This document shows positions 6,662 to 17,313 of a DNA stretch of 32,124 bases, piece after piece (the stretch's first letter is position 1; each line of letters starts with the position of its first letter). Both the position numbers and the translations under genes were made by a program. Below the pieces are notes generated by a model. The model was given only the letters and a program-made list of their open reading frames with translations, was not told the DNA's origin and ran no database searches. This DNA is from an uncultured Spirochaetaceae bacterium. GTDB lineage: Bacteria > Spirochaetota > Spirochaetia > Sphaerochaetales > Sphaerochaetaceae. The stretch is taken from assembly GCA_944389115.1 (NCBI GenBank), contig CALXLE010000006.1, positions 1 to 32,124 on the forward strand. Reading direction: 5' to 3'.

Positions 6662-7132
6662 ATGAAGGAACGCCATAACAGACTCTCTGTAGTAAAGGAA
6701 CTTATCCGAAACAACAGGATAGATAATCAGGATACGCTTCTTGAGCTTCTCAAGAATGAAGGATACAACGTAACACAGGCTACGCTCTCAAGGGATCTCA
6801 AGATGCTGAAGGTAGGAAAGATATCCGATGGATGGTCTGGCTACTACTACACACTTCCTGAAAGCGATCTTGTGAGTGAATCAGAGAAAAGCTACATACA
6901 GGACGTAAGAAGAGGTATAATCTCCATTGAATTCTCTGGAAACTTCGGAGTAATCAAGACAAGACCCGGGCATGCGAATAGCGTAGGTTTTGCCCTTGAT
7001 GTCCTAGCTCTTCCAGAGATTCTAGGAACTGTCGCGGGGGATGATACGATCTTCGTCATACTCAGGGAAGGAATGACGAAGGAGGACCTTCTAGAAAGCT
7101 TCAATTCTCGTATCCCGGAGGTAAAGGAATGA
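6662..7132 (+). CDS. argR: Arginine repressor ArgR
   Basis: The protein has 156 residues, the usual ArgR length. A winged-helix N-terminal domain (NEGYNVTQATLSRDLKMLK) binds DNA, and a C-terminal domain (VIKTRPGHANSVGFALD, then GTVAGDDTIFVIL) binds arginine and forms the hexamer. The ATG at 6662 has GGAGG five bases upstream; an upstream in-frame ATG at 6623 lies inside the promoter and is rejected. Its 3' end overlaps pgi by four bases (ATGA), so the two are co-transcribed and translationally coupled. No arginine pathway gene is nearby, so targets elsewhere are expected. Confidence 0.95.
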   Translation: MKERHNRLSVVKELIRNNRIDNQDTLLELLKNEGYNVTQATLSRDLKMLKVGKISDGWSGYYYTLPESDLVSESEKSYIQDVRRGIISIEFSGNFGVIKTRPGHANSVGFALDVLALPEILGTVAGDDTIFVILREGMTKEDLLESFNSRIPEVKE

Positions 7133-8709
7133 TAACCTATAGCGATCTTGGAAAGCTCAGCAGTTTTTCCGCGCTCAAGAATGAGAAGACTGCTTCAGTA
7201 AAGGATGTGCTCACCGCAGAGCGTGTGAAGAGCTCCTCGATAACACTCGGAGGCGGTCTGAAATACAACTGGGCCGCAATGCCTGTGAATGACTGCATAA
7301 TCGATAAGCTCCAGGCACTCTCTGATGAAGCCCAGCTTGTCGATAAATACAAGGAGATACTCTCCGGAGTCATGATGAACACCGGAGAGAAGAGGCTTGT
7401 TCTGCACCACCTGACAAGAGGAAATGTGCTTGGCGCATCAATAACAGCAGATGATGAGGACAAGGACCAGTTCTATAAGGATGTCCTTGCATCGATAAAG
7501 GATTTCTCAGACAAGGTAAGAAGCGGCGAGATAAAAGGATCGACAGGAAAGCCTTTTACAACGGTCTGCCAGATTGGAATCGGAGGCTCTGATCTTGGCC
7601 CAAGAGCACTCTATCTTGCACTGAAGGGGTGGGCTGAAGGATCCGGTGTGAAGATGCTTGAAGGACGTTTCATATCGAACGTGGATCCTGACGATGCCGC
7701 ATCTGTCATCTCTGATCTCGACCCGGAAACAACACTGTTCATACTTGTCTCCAAGAGCGGAACAACCCAGGAGACACTCACGAACAGGGATCTTGTGCTC
7801 AAGACACTGAGCTCCATGGGTATCAAGGGCTATGAGCCTGCAAAGCACATGGTTGCCGTTACATCAAAGACATCACCGCTTGCAAAGGATGCATCGATGC
7901 TCGCATCGTTCTTCATCGATGATTACATCGGGGGAAGATACTCATCGACCTCTGCAGTCGGCGGCGTTGTCCTTTCGCTTGCATTCGGATTCAGTACTTT
8001 CCGGAGCCTCCTTGCAGGAGCTCATGAGGAGGATGTCCTTTCAACTCAGAAGGATATCAGGAAGAATGGTGCGCTGATGGATGCCCTCATCGGATTCTAT
8101 CTCAGGAATGTCCTATGCTATCCTTCAACGGCTATTCTCCCATACTCGCAGGCACTGTCACGCTTCCCTGCCCATCTCCAGCAGCTGGACATGGAGTCAA
8201 ACGGAAAGCATGTGAACAGATTCGGAGAGAAGGTGGACTACCCTACAGGCCCTGTGATCTTCGGAGAGCCTGGAACAAATGGCCAGCACTCATTCTACCA
8301 GCTGCTTCATCAGGGTTCGGATATAATCCCCCTCCAGTTCATCGGATTCAGGGAATGCCAGTACGGCAAGGATATCGAGACAGCCGGATCGATGAGCCAG
8401 ACCAAGCTCAATGCGAATCTTGCAGCGCAGATTGCCGCATTCGCCCGCGGAAAGGAAGACAGCAACCCGAACAAGGAGTTCGATGGCAACAGGCCGTCTT
8501 CGCTGATCTATGGAGACAAGCTTACGCCAGAGGCTCTTGGAGCCCTCCTCGCCCACTATGAGAATAAAGTGATGTTCCAGGGCTTCATATGGAATCTCAA
8601 CTCATTTGACCAGGAAGGTGTACAGCTCGGTAAAGTGCTGGCAAAGAAAGTACTTGCAGGCTGTGAAGGGGATGAGCTTCTCAAAGCATATGCGGATCTA
8701 TTGATCTGA
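7129..8709 (+). CDS. pgi: Glucose-6-phosphate isomerase
   Basis: This cytoplasmic enzyme interconverts glucose-6-phosphate and fructose-6-phosphate, joining glycolysis and the pentose phosphate route. The protein has 526 residues. Visible are IGIGGSDLGP at 149-158, the phosphate-binding SKSGTT at 208-213, GGRYSSTSAVG at 268-278, QLDMESNGK at 352-360 and the catalytic Glu/His region GEPGTNGQHSFYQLLHQG at 379-396. The C-terminal NLNSFDQEGVQLGK contains the active-site Lys. The start overlaps argR by four bases, an unusual partner. It ends before a strong hairpin at 8732-8758. Confidence 0.97.
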   Translation: MITYSDLGKLSSFSALKNEKTASVKDVLTAERVKSSSITLGGGLKYNWAAMPVNDCIIDKLQALSDEAQLVDKYKEILSGVMMNTGEKRLVLHHLTRGNVLGASITADDEDKDQFYKDVLASIKDFSDKVRSGEIKGSTGKPFTTVCQIGIGGSDLGPRALYLALKGWAEGSGVKMLEGRFISNVDPDDAASVISDLDPETTLFILVSKSGTTQETLTNRDLVLKTLSSMGIKGYEPAKHMVAVTSKTSPLAKDASMLASFFIDDYIGGRYSSTSAVGGVVLSLAFGFSTFRSLLAGAHEEDVLSTQKDIRKNGALMDALIGFYLRNVLCYPSTAILPYSQALSRFPAHLQQLDMESNGKHVNRFGEKVDYPTGPVIFGEPGTNGQHSFYQLLHQGSDIIPLQFIGFRECQYGKDIETAGSMSQTKLNANLAAQIAAFARGKEDSNPNKEFDGNRPSSLIYGDKLTPEALGALLAHYENKVMFQGFIWNLNSFDQEGVQLGKVLAKKVLAGCEGDELLKAYADLLI

Positions 8710-8731
8710 AACATGACAGCAAACATCACAG

Positions 8732-8765
8732 AGAGAGGCCGTTCGGTACGGCCTCTCTTGCTTTA
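8732..8765 (+). terminator. Terminator after pgi
   Basis: The 11-bp stem AGAGAGGCCGT (8732-8742) pairs perfectly with ACGGCCTCTCT (8748-8758) around a five-base loop. TGCTTTAATT follows on the plus strand. Confidence 0.85.
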
Positions 8766-8782
8766 ATTCCAGAAACAGAGAA

Positions 8783-11371
<2,589 letters not shown>

Positions 11372-11379
<8 letters not shown>

Positions 11380-12223
11380 TGCAATCCTCCTCGAGCATCT
11401 TATTCACAATACGCTTGCATTCCTCATACTGCTCCTCATTGAGAGCCGCATTATGGAAAGCAGCATTTCCTTCAGCGAACGGGAATCCTTTGCCTTTTAT
11501 CGTGCTTGCTATTATCGCAGTCGGTACGCCTTTGACTGCCTCTGCTTTATCAAGGGCATTGATGATCGAGGCATAATCATGGCCATCGATCTCAATGACA
11601 TTCCAGCCGAAAATCCTGAATCTGCCAGCGATATCGTTGATCGGGAACACATCCCCTGTAGGACCTGTAGCCTGGACCTTGTTGTAATCGACAATAACGC
11701 AGAGATTATCAAGCGAGTAATTGACTGAGGTCATCATTGCTTCCCAGATCTGTCCCTCAGCAAGCTCACCATCACCGCATACGCAATATACTCTTGCAGG
11801 TGAATTATCGAGCCTAAGAGCCATAGCCATACCATTGCAGATGCTCAACCCCTGGCCAAGCGATCCGGTTACAGCCTCGATTCCCGGCGTCTTATCGATA
11901 TCAGGATGTCCCTGCAGAACACTCCCGAGAGTCTTAACTTTCGCAAGTTCTTCCCGCGGGAAGAAGCCAAGCTCGACAAGCGCTGCATACTGAGCAAGCA
12001 CAGCATGCCCCTTGCTGAATACGAGCCTATCCCTATCAGGATTCTTCATGTTCGAAGAATCGATTCCCTTCATATGGTCAAAATAAAGGACGGAGAGCAC
12101 ATCAGCGATGGATGAGCTTCCTCCCAGATGTCCAACCTTCCCTGGGGGAATCATCTCAATGATATTAGCTCTGATCTTTGCTCCCATCTTCTTCAGATAT
12201 GGGATTTTCTCATTGTTGCCCAT
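11372..12223 (-). CDS. Transketolase, N-terminal subunit
   Basis: This 283-residue protein is the thiamine-diphosphate (pyrophosphate-binding) half of transketolase. It shows GHLGGS at 31-36, FSKGHA at 69-74, GSLGQGLS at 120-127 and the metal/cofactor motif GDGELAEGQIWEA at 150-162 ending at Asn181. AGGAGG precedes the ATG by about six bases. It is the first gene of a leftward pair, with the FadR-type regulator gene facing away upstream. That regulator may control it, which is inferred from position. Confidence 0.94.
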
Positions 12224-12478
12224 TTCAACCTCCTACTCATTCTCAAGGAAGACCTTAAGCATCTTCCACTTCCTGCTGACTTTTCTCCCATGGAAACCAC
12301 TGCTCCTCCTTATGTATGCACATCGACATCCTTCAGCTAGGATAGAACCTGACATTTCTACACATAGCAATGGTTCACCATAGTTATAATACATATTATC
12401 CCTATAGATTTCTAATTGTATTACATTTTAATCATATTCCACCTCGCTGAAGCTGTAAAGATAAATTCAAGAATTCTG
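12224..12478. other. Intergenic region between transketolase and fadR-like genes
   Basis: No gene is seen. The right half is AT-rich and should hold the leftward transketolase promoter. One short palindrome, ATAATA-CA-TATTAT at 12386-12399, lies there and shares the word ATAATAC with the operator in front of the regulator gene. I could not fix a convincing -35/-10 pair for the transketolase genes. Confidence 0.45.
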
Positions 12479-12507
12479 TTGAGATAATTCCAAGCATAAG
12501 TTATAAT
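12479..12507 (+). promoter_or_regulatory. Promoter giving a leaderless regulator mRNA
   Basis: TTGAGA (12479-12484), exactly 17 bases, then a perfect TATAAT (12502-12507). The ATG at 12515 is where transcription should begin, and there is no ribosome site, so the mRNA is predicted to be leaderless. Confidence 0.75.
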
Positions 12508-12517
12508 ACAACTTATG
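12495..12517 (+). promoter_or_regulatory. Palindromic operator over -10 and start codon
   Basis: CATAAGTT (12495-12502) and AACTTATG (12510-12517) are a perfect 8-bp inverted repeat with seven bases between. It spans the -10 box and ends in the ATG. A GntR/FadR regulator bound here would block its own transcription. Confidence 0.65.
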
Positions 12518-13198
12518 AAAGAAAAATCGGCCCTTGCAGAAAACGTACACGCCAGACTCAGAAAAGAGATTGAGAATGGAAGGTGGAAAGAAGGAGATAA
12601 AATCCCTTCTGAAAAACATCTATGTGATATGTTTTCAGTAAGCAGAACGACTATCAGAGCTGCTCTCCAGCGATTGGAAGCCCAGGGGTATATCAGGACA
12701 GAACAAGGATCAGGTACATATGTAGAGTCAGTAAAAACCGTACCAGGTATTACAAATACGATGAAAAAATGCGATCTCTACACTATTCTGGAATACAGAC
12801 TCATAATCGAAAAAGGAATAATCGGCCTTACCGCAAAAAGGATAACAAAAGAAGGAATAAACCAGCTGCAGGCTAATTACAATGCAATGAAGGCAGCTGT
12901 GGGAAACAATGAGGAATTCAGCAAACTCGACTATAGATTCCATTCTCTTCTTGCGGAGTTCTCCGGCAATGAAATCCTGATCAAGACAAGCCAGACTATC
13001 GAGCAGATACTAGAGAAAGCCCTAGATATGATTGTTGCAATCCTTGGATGCGGACTCGGACTTAAATACCACAAAGAAATAATCGAAGCATTGGAAGAAG
13101 GCAATGCGGAGAAGTGTGAGAAAATCATGGAAGAGCATATCCAGGAGACGATTGATGGTATCAGGATGCTCAAAGGTGAAGACGTCATAGATATTTAA
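12515..13198 (+). CDS. FadR-type (GntR family, FCD domain) transcriptional regulator
   Basis: The 227-residue protein has an N-terminal winged helix (NGRWKEGDKIPSEKHLCDMFSV, then RTTIRAALQRLEAQGYI) and an all-helical FCD effector domain from about 85. Likely metal ligands Asp139, His143, His186 and His208 are all present, so a metal-coordinated organic acid or sugar acid effector is plausible. The start codon lies within a palindrome and appears leaderless. It is divergent from the transketolase genes, which are candidate targets. Confidence 0.9.
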   Translation: MKEKSALAENVHARLRKEIENGRWKEGDKIPSEKHLCDMFSVSRTTIRAALQRLEAQGYIRTEQGSGTYVESVKTVPGITNTMKKCDLYTILEYRLIIEKGIIGLTAKRITKEGINQLQANYNAMKAAVGNNEEFSKLDYRFHSLLAEFSGNEILIKTSQTIEQILEKALDMIVAILGCGLGLKYHKEIIEALEEGNAEKCEKIMEEHIQETIDGIRMLKGEDVIDI

Positions 13199-13208
13199 AG
13201 CAGAAAGC

Positions 13209-13225
13209 CCGGGGAAAATCCCCGG
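13209..13225. repeat. GC-rich hairpin after the FadR-type gene
   Basis: CCGGGGA pairs with TCCCCGG around a three-base loop, 11 bases past the stop. There is no T-run on the plus strand, so it is at best a weak terminator. It may protect the mRNA 3' end. Confidence 0.45.
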
Positions 13226-13383
13226 ACAGGTACAAGATTAACGTACGATGGGAAGTTATGGTCTATTCTATGGCAGCCTCCTTAATGTGATTTGATATAT
13301 ATACGCAGTAAGTCCCCTGCTCTGCCAATCCGCGGATGAAAAATCATGGAAAATTTCTTTGAGGTGCGGGCGGAGGGGCCATG

Positions 13384-13412
13384 TTGTCCTCTTTTCCTCC
13401 TCTTAATATAAT
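13384..13412 (+). promoter_or_regulatory. Promoter of proS
   Basis: TTGTCC (13384-13389), a 17-base spacer and a perfect TATAAT (13407-13412). Transcription would begin near 13419, just before the ribosome site GAAGGAG. Confidence 0.75.
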
Positions 13413-13438
13413 GACCGGGAAGGAGAATTGATTCAGCC

Positions 13439-15196
13439 ATGAGAATGTCCAGAATGTTTTCAAGAACTCTCAGGGAGGCACCGAACGGAGCCGATACCAA
13501 AGGATATGAGTATCTGCTGAGAGCAGGATATATAAGGCAGATGGGAGCGGGAATATTCTCCCTGCTTCCACTGGGATTCAAAGCTACCCAGAAGATAGAG
13601 AACATCATCCGCGAGGAGATGAACGCAATCGGCGGCGAAGAGATGCAGATGCCAGTGGTCAATCCTGCCGATATCTGGAAAGAAACCGGAAGGTACTACT
13701 CTATCGACAAGGAGATGGGCAGATTCTCTGACAGGAACAACAGAGATATGGTCCTTGCGATGACACATGAGGAAGCCGTTACGGATATCGCAAGAGGCGA
13801 GATTGATTCCTACAAGCGCCTTCCGCTTCTGGTATATCAGCTGCAGACGAAGTGGAGGGATGATCCGAGACCCAGGGCAGGCCTCATCAGGGTAAGGGAA
13901 TTCACTATGCTTGATTCCTACTCCTTCAACAGGGATGCTGAAGGGCTTGATAAGATCTACCGTGATCATTACAGAGCATATTTCAGAATCTTCTCACGCT
14001 GCGGGCTGCCTTCAATCGCTGTAGGTGCTGATTCCGGCATGATGGGAGGAAAAGTATCGCATGAATACATGTATCTCTCACCTATCGGCGAGGATACGAT
14101 CATACTCTGTGACAAGTGCGGATACACAGCTAACAGGCAGATTGCCAAGTTCGGCAAGGAATATCTTGAAGAAGAAATGAAGCCTATCGAGAAGGTTGCA
14201 ACCCCAGAGTCAAAGACCATCGAAGCGCTTGCTGAATATCTGGAGATCGATCCAAGGAAGACAGCCAAATGCGTATTCATGGTCGGAACATTCATCAATG
14301 ACAAGAATGGCGAGGAAGAGGAGAAGCTCATCGTAGCACTTGTCCGCGGTGACTATGAGGTTGAGGAATCCAAGCTGTCAAATGCAGCTAGGGCAAATTC
14401 CATCAGGCCGGCACACGAGGAGGAGATCATGGCATGCGGAATGGTTCCTGGCTATGCCTCTCCGATTGGCGCAAAGGGAGATTTCATCTGCATCGTAGAT
14501 GACAGCGTTGCAAAGTCAAATAACCTTGTCGCAGGCGCAAACGATGCTGGCTACCACTACCTCAACACGAATTTCGGCCGTGATTATACAGGTGTCATTG
14601 CTGATATCGCATCGGCACGTGACGGTATGAAATGCCCTGTATGCGGAGCTCCTTTGAGAGCATCAAAAGGTGTTGAGATCGGCAACATCTTCCAGCTCGG
14701 AACAAGATACTCGAGCGCTATGAACTGCACATACCAGGATGAGAGCGGAAAGCAGATTCCTGTTGTGATGGGGTCCTACGGAATCGGAGTTGGAAGACTT
14801 CTTGCATGTCTTGCAGAGGAATACAACGATGAAGGCGGGCTCAAGCTCCCTGTCTCGGTAGCACCATACCAGGTACACCTTGTATCTCTTGTAAAGGATA
14901 CCGCTATTGCTGACAGTATCTACAATGATCTGATAGCAAAGGGCATCGAGGTCCTCTATGACGACAGAAAGGAATCGGCGGGTGTCAAATTCGCTGATGC
15001 AGATCTCATCGGAATTCCTCTCCGCATAACACTTGGCAACAGGAGCCTCAAGGAAGGAAAGGTTGAGGTAAGAATCCGTGCAACCGGAGAGACAACAACC
15101 TACCTCCTCTCTGATATCGCAGAGGAAATCAAGGCCGAGATTGCGAAAGAACAGGCAAAGATAGACGAAGGAATAGTCGAGAAGGAACTCGACTGA
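13439..15196 (+). CDS. proS: Prolyl-tRNA synthetase, bacterial type
   Basis: This class II synthetase charges tRNA-Pro in the cytoplasm. At 585 residues it is the long bacterial form. It has motif 2 (RPRAGLIRVREFTMLDSYSF, about 141-160), an inserted editing domain between about 225 and 390, motif 3 (GIGVGRLLACLAEE, about 446-459) and the C-terminal anticodon-binding domain (APYQVHLVSL onward). An AAGGAG lies about 12 bases before the ATG. It has its own promoter and is followed by a perfect 10-bp hairpin. Confidence 0.97.
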   Translation: MRMSRMFSRTLREAPNGADTKGYEYLLRAGYIRQMGAGIFSLLPLGFKATQKIENIIREEMNAIGGEEMQMPVVNPADIWKETGRYYSIDKEMGRFSDRNNRDMVLAMTHEEAVTDIARGEIDSYKRLPLLVYQLQTKWRDDPRPRAGLIRVREFTMLDSYSFNRDAEGLDKIYRDHYRAYFRIFSRCGLPSIAVGADSGMMGGKVSHEYMYLSPIGEDTIILCDKCGYTANRQIAKFGKEYLEEEMKPIEKVATPESKTIEALAEYLEIDPRKTAKCVFMVGTFINDKNGEEEEKLIVALVRGDYEVEESKLSNAARANSIRPAHEEEIMACGMVPGYASPIGAKGDFICIVDDSVAKSNNLVAGANDAGYHYLNTNFGRDYTGVIADIASARDGMKCPVCGAPLRASKGVEIGNIFQLGTRYSSAMNCTYQDESGKQIPVVMGSYGIGVGRLLACLAEEYNDEGGLKLPVSVAPYQVHLVSLVKDTAIADSIYNDLIAKGIEVLYDDRKESAGVKFADADLIGIPLRITLGNRSLKEGKVEVRIRATGETTTYLLSDIAEEIKAEIAKEQAKIDEGIVEKELD

Positions 15197-15213
15197 GTCT
15201 TATGCATGACTGC

Positions 15214-15243
15214 AAGGCTGCCCATAACCGGGCAGCCTTATTC
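15214..15243. terminator. Hairpin between convergent proS and aldo/keto reductase genes
   Basis: AAGGCTGCCC (15214-15223) pairs perfectly with GGGCAGCCTT (15230-15239). The following ATTCATTC is a poor T-tract, but the position between two gene ends suggests it serves as a terminator for both. Confidence 0.65.
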
Positions 15244-15245
15244 AT

Positions 15246-16388
15246 TCAGGCAAAAATGCTTTCTGCCTGTTTCATTCTCTCGCTGACATGTACTCCGAAC
15301 GGACATCTTCTTTCACAGCCCCTGCATGCCGTACAGTCCGCACCGTTAGCCGAAAGACTCTTATAATGGGCACGTACTGTAGCGGGAATCTCGTCATGCA
15401 TTAAGGCAAGATCAAGCAGCTTGTTAACCATCGCGATATCTATCCCCGCGGGGCATGGAGCACAATGTCCGCAGTATGTGCACTGGCCGGAATATGCATG
15501 CGCAGGAGCTCCTGCAAGTACCGTTGCATAGTCCTTCTCCTCCTCGGAGGCTGTCTCATAGGCGACTGCCGCATCAACATGCCCGATGGAATCAAATCCA
15601 GTTAGAACACTGGCGACAGCAGGCCGTGTAAGCGCATAATGGATGCACTGTACAGGAGTCAGGGCTACCCCGAAAGGTGAAGTCTTAGCATCAAGCAGCC
15701 TTCCTCCAGCATAGCCCTTCATCACGGTGATTCCTACCCCATTCTGCTCGCAGATGCGATACAGCTCTGCTCTCTCCGGGGTTATGCCGCCTGCATTGGC
15801 GTAATATTCATCCTTGAAGTAATCATTGAGATCCTCAGAGGCTGGAAGCATATCAAAAGCAGGATTCACAGAGAACAGTATCATCTCAATCTTGCCGCTC
15901 TCAGCAGCAAGTTTGGCAACTTCAGGATTATGGGTGCTCATGCCGATATGCCGTATGATTCCTTTTTCCTTAAGGGACAAAGCAAGGGCATAGAATTCTC
16001 CATCCATCAGCGCATGGAACTCTTTTGTCTCATCGACGAAATGGATCATGCCAAGATCAATGTAATCTGTATCGAATCTATCCAGAAGATCCTGGAATGC
16101 AGCCCGCACTATCCCGAGATCCCGTGATTTGACATACTGTCCATTCTGCCAGGTAGAACCAAGATGGCCTTGTATGATCCAGTGCTCCCTATTGCCTTTT
16201 ATGGCTTTCCCTATATTCGATCTCACCTCTGGATTGGACATCCAGCAGTCAAGGATATTTATGCCTTTGTCTGCGCAGTAATGGATAATCTCGCAGACTT
16301 CCTCTGTATTATGCCTTTCAAGCCATTCGGCACCCAGTCCGATCTCGCTTACTTCCAACCCTGTCCTTCCAAGAGCTCTGTAATTCAT
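15246..16388 (-). CDS. Aldo/keto reductase-like protein with C-terminal 2[4Fe-4S] domain
   Basis: The 380-residue protein has an aldo/keto reductase barrel (LGRTGLEVSEIGLG, DYIDLGMIHFVD, GIIRHIGMSTHN). A ferredoxin-like tail holds Cys303, 306, 309, 312 and Cys352, 355, 358, 362. The catalytic tetrad looks degenerate. Asp47 and His116 are present, but the Tyr region reads DCWMSNPEVR without Tyr and the Lys region reads IIQGHLGS without Lys. It may be an iron-sulfur redox enzyme of the same fold with a different mechanism. GGAGG stands seven bases before the ATG. It is divergent from the YhcH-type gene. Confidence 0.88.
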   Translation of the reverse strand: MNYRALGRTGLEVSEIGLGAEWLERHNTEEVCEIIHYCADKGINILDCWMSNPEVRSNIGKAIKGNREHWIIQGHLGSTWQNGQYVKSRDLGIVRAAFQDLLDRFDTDYIDLGMIHFVDETKEFHALMDGEFYALALSLKEKGIIRHIGMSTHNPEVAKLAAESGKIEMILFSVNPAFDMLPASEDLNDYFKDEYYANAGGITPERAELYRICEQNGVGITVMKGYAGGRLLDAKTSPFGVALTPVQCIHYALTRPAVASVLTGFDSIGHVDAAVAYETASEEEKDYATVLAGAPAHAYSGQCTYCGHCAPCPAGIDIAMVNKLLDLALMHDEIPATVRAHYKSLSANGADCTACRGCERRCPFGVHVSERMKQAESIFA

Positions 16389-16467
16389 CCAGCATCCTCC
16401 ATAGATGATGATTATACAGCTGTAATCGTAATCCGTGGTATCATTAAGAAAATTCCAAGGAGTACAG

Positions 16468-16914
16468 ATGATCTACGACAAACTTGAAAGAATCGGATTG
16501 TATTATTCTGCAATACCACATCTCGAAGAACTTGCAGAAGAACTGAAATCAATCGATCTCAGCACCATAGAGGCAGGAACATACTATACGAAGAAAAGTG
16601 GCATAAAATACATGGTTCAGGAGTATTCCACAGCCATGTCTAAGCAGCCGGAGGTCCATGCCGAATACATGGATGTCCAGATAGTGCTTGATGGCAATGA
16701 GAGATTCCAGGCTTTCCGTGCCATAGATAGTCTTCCTGATTCATTCAGCAAAGCTGATGACATTGGCTTTTTTGATATCGAAGATGGCGTAGACTTCCCT
16801 CTCAGGAAGAATACATTCATCATTGTTTTCCCATATGAACCCCATACACCAGGACTCAGCCTTGGGAATCAGGAGAATATAAGGAAGATAGTGGCGAAGA
16901 TACCATTCAACTAA
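16468..16914 (+). CDS. YhcH/YjgK/YiaL (DUF386) family protein
   Basis: The 148-residue cupin-like protein has the family pattern: HAEYMDVQIVLDG near 70-82 and PYEPHTPG near 125-132, which hold the metal-binding His and Glu residues. Members act on free sugars or sugar acids, for example as anomerases linked to sialic acid use (NanQ) or with beta-galactosidase (EbgC). The start at 16468 follows AAGGAG by five to six bases; an upstream in-frame start lacks a ribosome site. The substrate is unknown here because no sugar operon is attached. Confidence 0.88.
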   Translation: MIYDKLERIGLYYSAIPHLEELAEELKSIDLSTIEAGTYYTKKSGIKYMVQEYSTAMSKQPEVHAEYMDVQIVLDGNERFQAFRAIDSLPDSFSKADDIGFFDIEDGVDFPLRKNTFIIVFPYEPHTPGLSLGNQENIRKIVAKIPFN

Positions 16915-17208
16915 TCAATCGGATTCTGCAGATATCCCTTCAGCGCATAATCCAGAGAGCAGAGTATCATAAGAGTGCTGCAGATTAAGCCAGTAACCAA
17001 TACTGGTTCCAAGCGTATTTGACAGCTTTGCTGCTATATCAATTGACAGCTTCTGTTTTCCACCAATGATTCCATTAAGTTCATTTGGGGGAATATCAAG
17101 CATCAGTGCAAAATCGCAAGGACGCAGTTCTTTCTCCTCCAGAATCTCGTTGATGTAATATCCAGGATGAAATGCTATCTTATCACCAAATTCAATATAA
17201 TTGCTCAT
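16915..17208 (-). CDS. HigA-like antitoxin (XRE family)
   Basis: The 97-residue protein has the HigA pattern: HPGYYINEILEEKELRPCDFALML, a helix-turn-helix (PPNELNGIIGGKQKLSIDIAAKL), then LGTSIGYWLNLQHSYD. HigA antitoxins bind the mRNA-cutting HigB toxin and repress their own promoter. No higB is next to it. A Fic-family gene faces away from it across an AT-rich spacer with inverted repeats, so Fic may be its partner. This is inferred. GGAGG stands eight bases before the ATG at 17208. Confidence 0.88.
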   Translation of the reverse strand: MSNYIEFGDKIAFHPGYYINEILEEKELRPCDFALMLDIPPNELNGIIGGKQKLSIDIAAKLSNTLGTSIGYWLNLQHSYDTLLSGLCAEGISAESD

Positions 17209-17223
17209 GATATCCACCTCCAC

Positions 17224-17313
17224 GGATTAGATCATAATATGATTATATTGTATGTTTCTATTATTTTCTATTATTTTCTGCAATCATATTGTATAATATA
17301 GCAGGAGAAGATA
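17224..17313. promoter_or_regulatory. Divergent higA/fic control region
   Basis: This 90-base spacer is strikingly AT-rich. It contains AATATGATT near 17237 and its reverse complement AATCATATT near 17282, two copies of TATTATTTTC side by side, and a TATAAT (17292-17297) for the fic gene. The inverted copies are candidate binding sites for the HigA-like protein. Confidence 0.5.

Noticed and set aside
12386-12399. Palindrome ATAATACATATTAT as second operator of the FadR-type protein
   Set aside because: It shares only the central ATAATAC with the good operator and lacks the AAGTT/AACTT arms.
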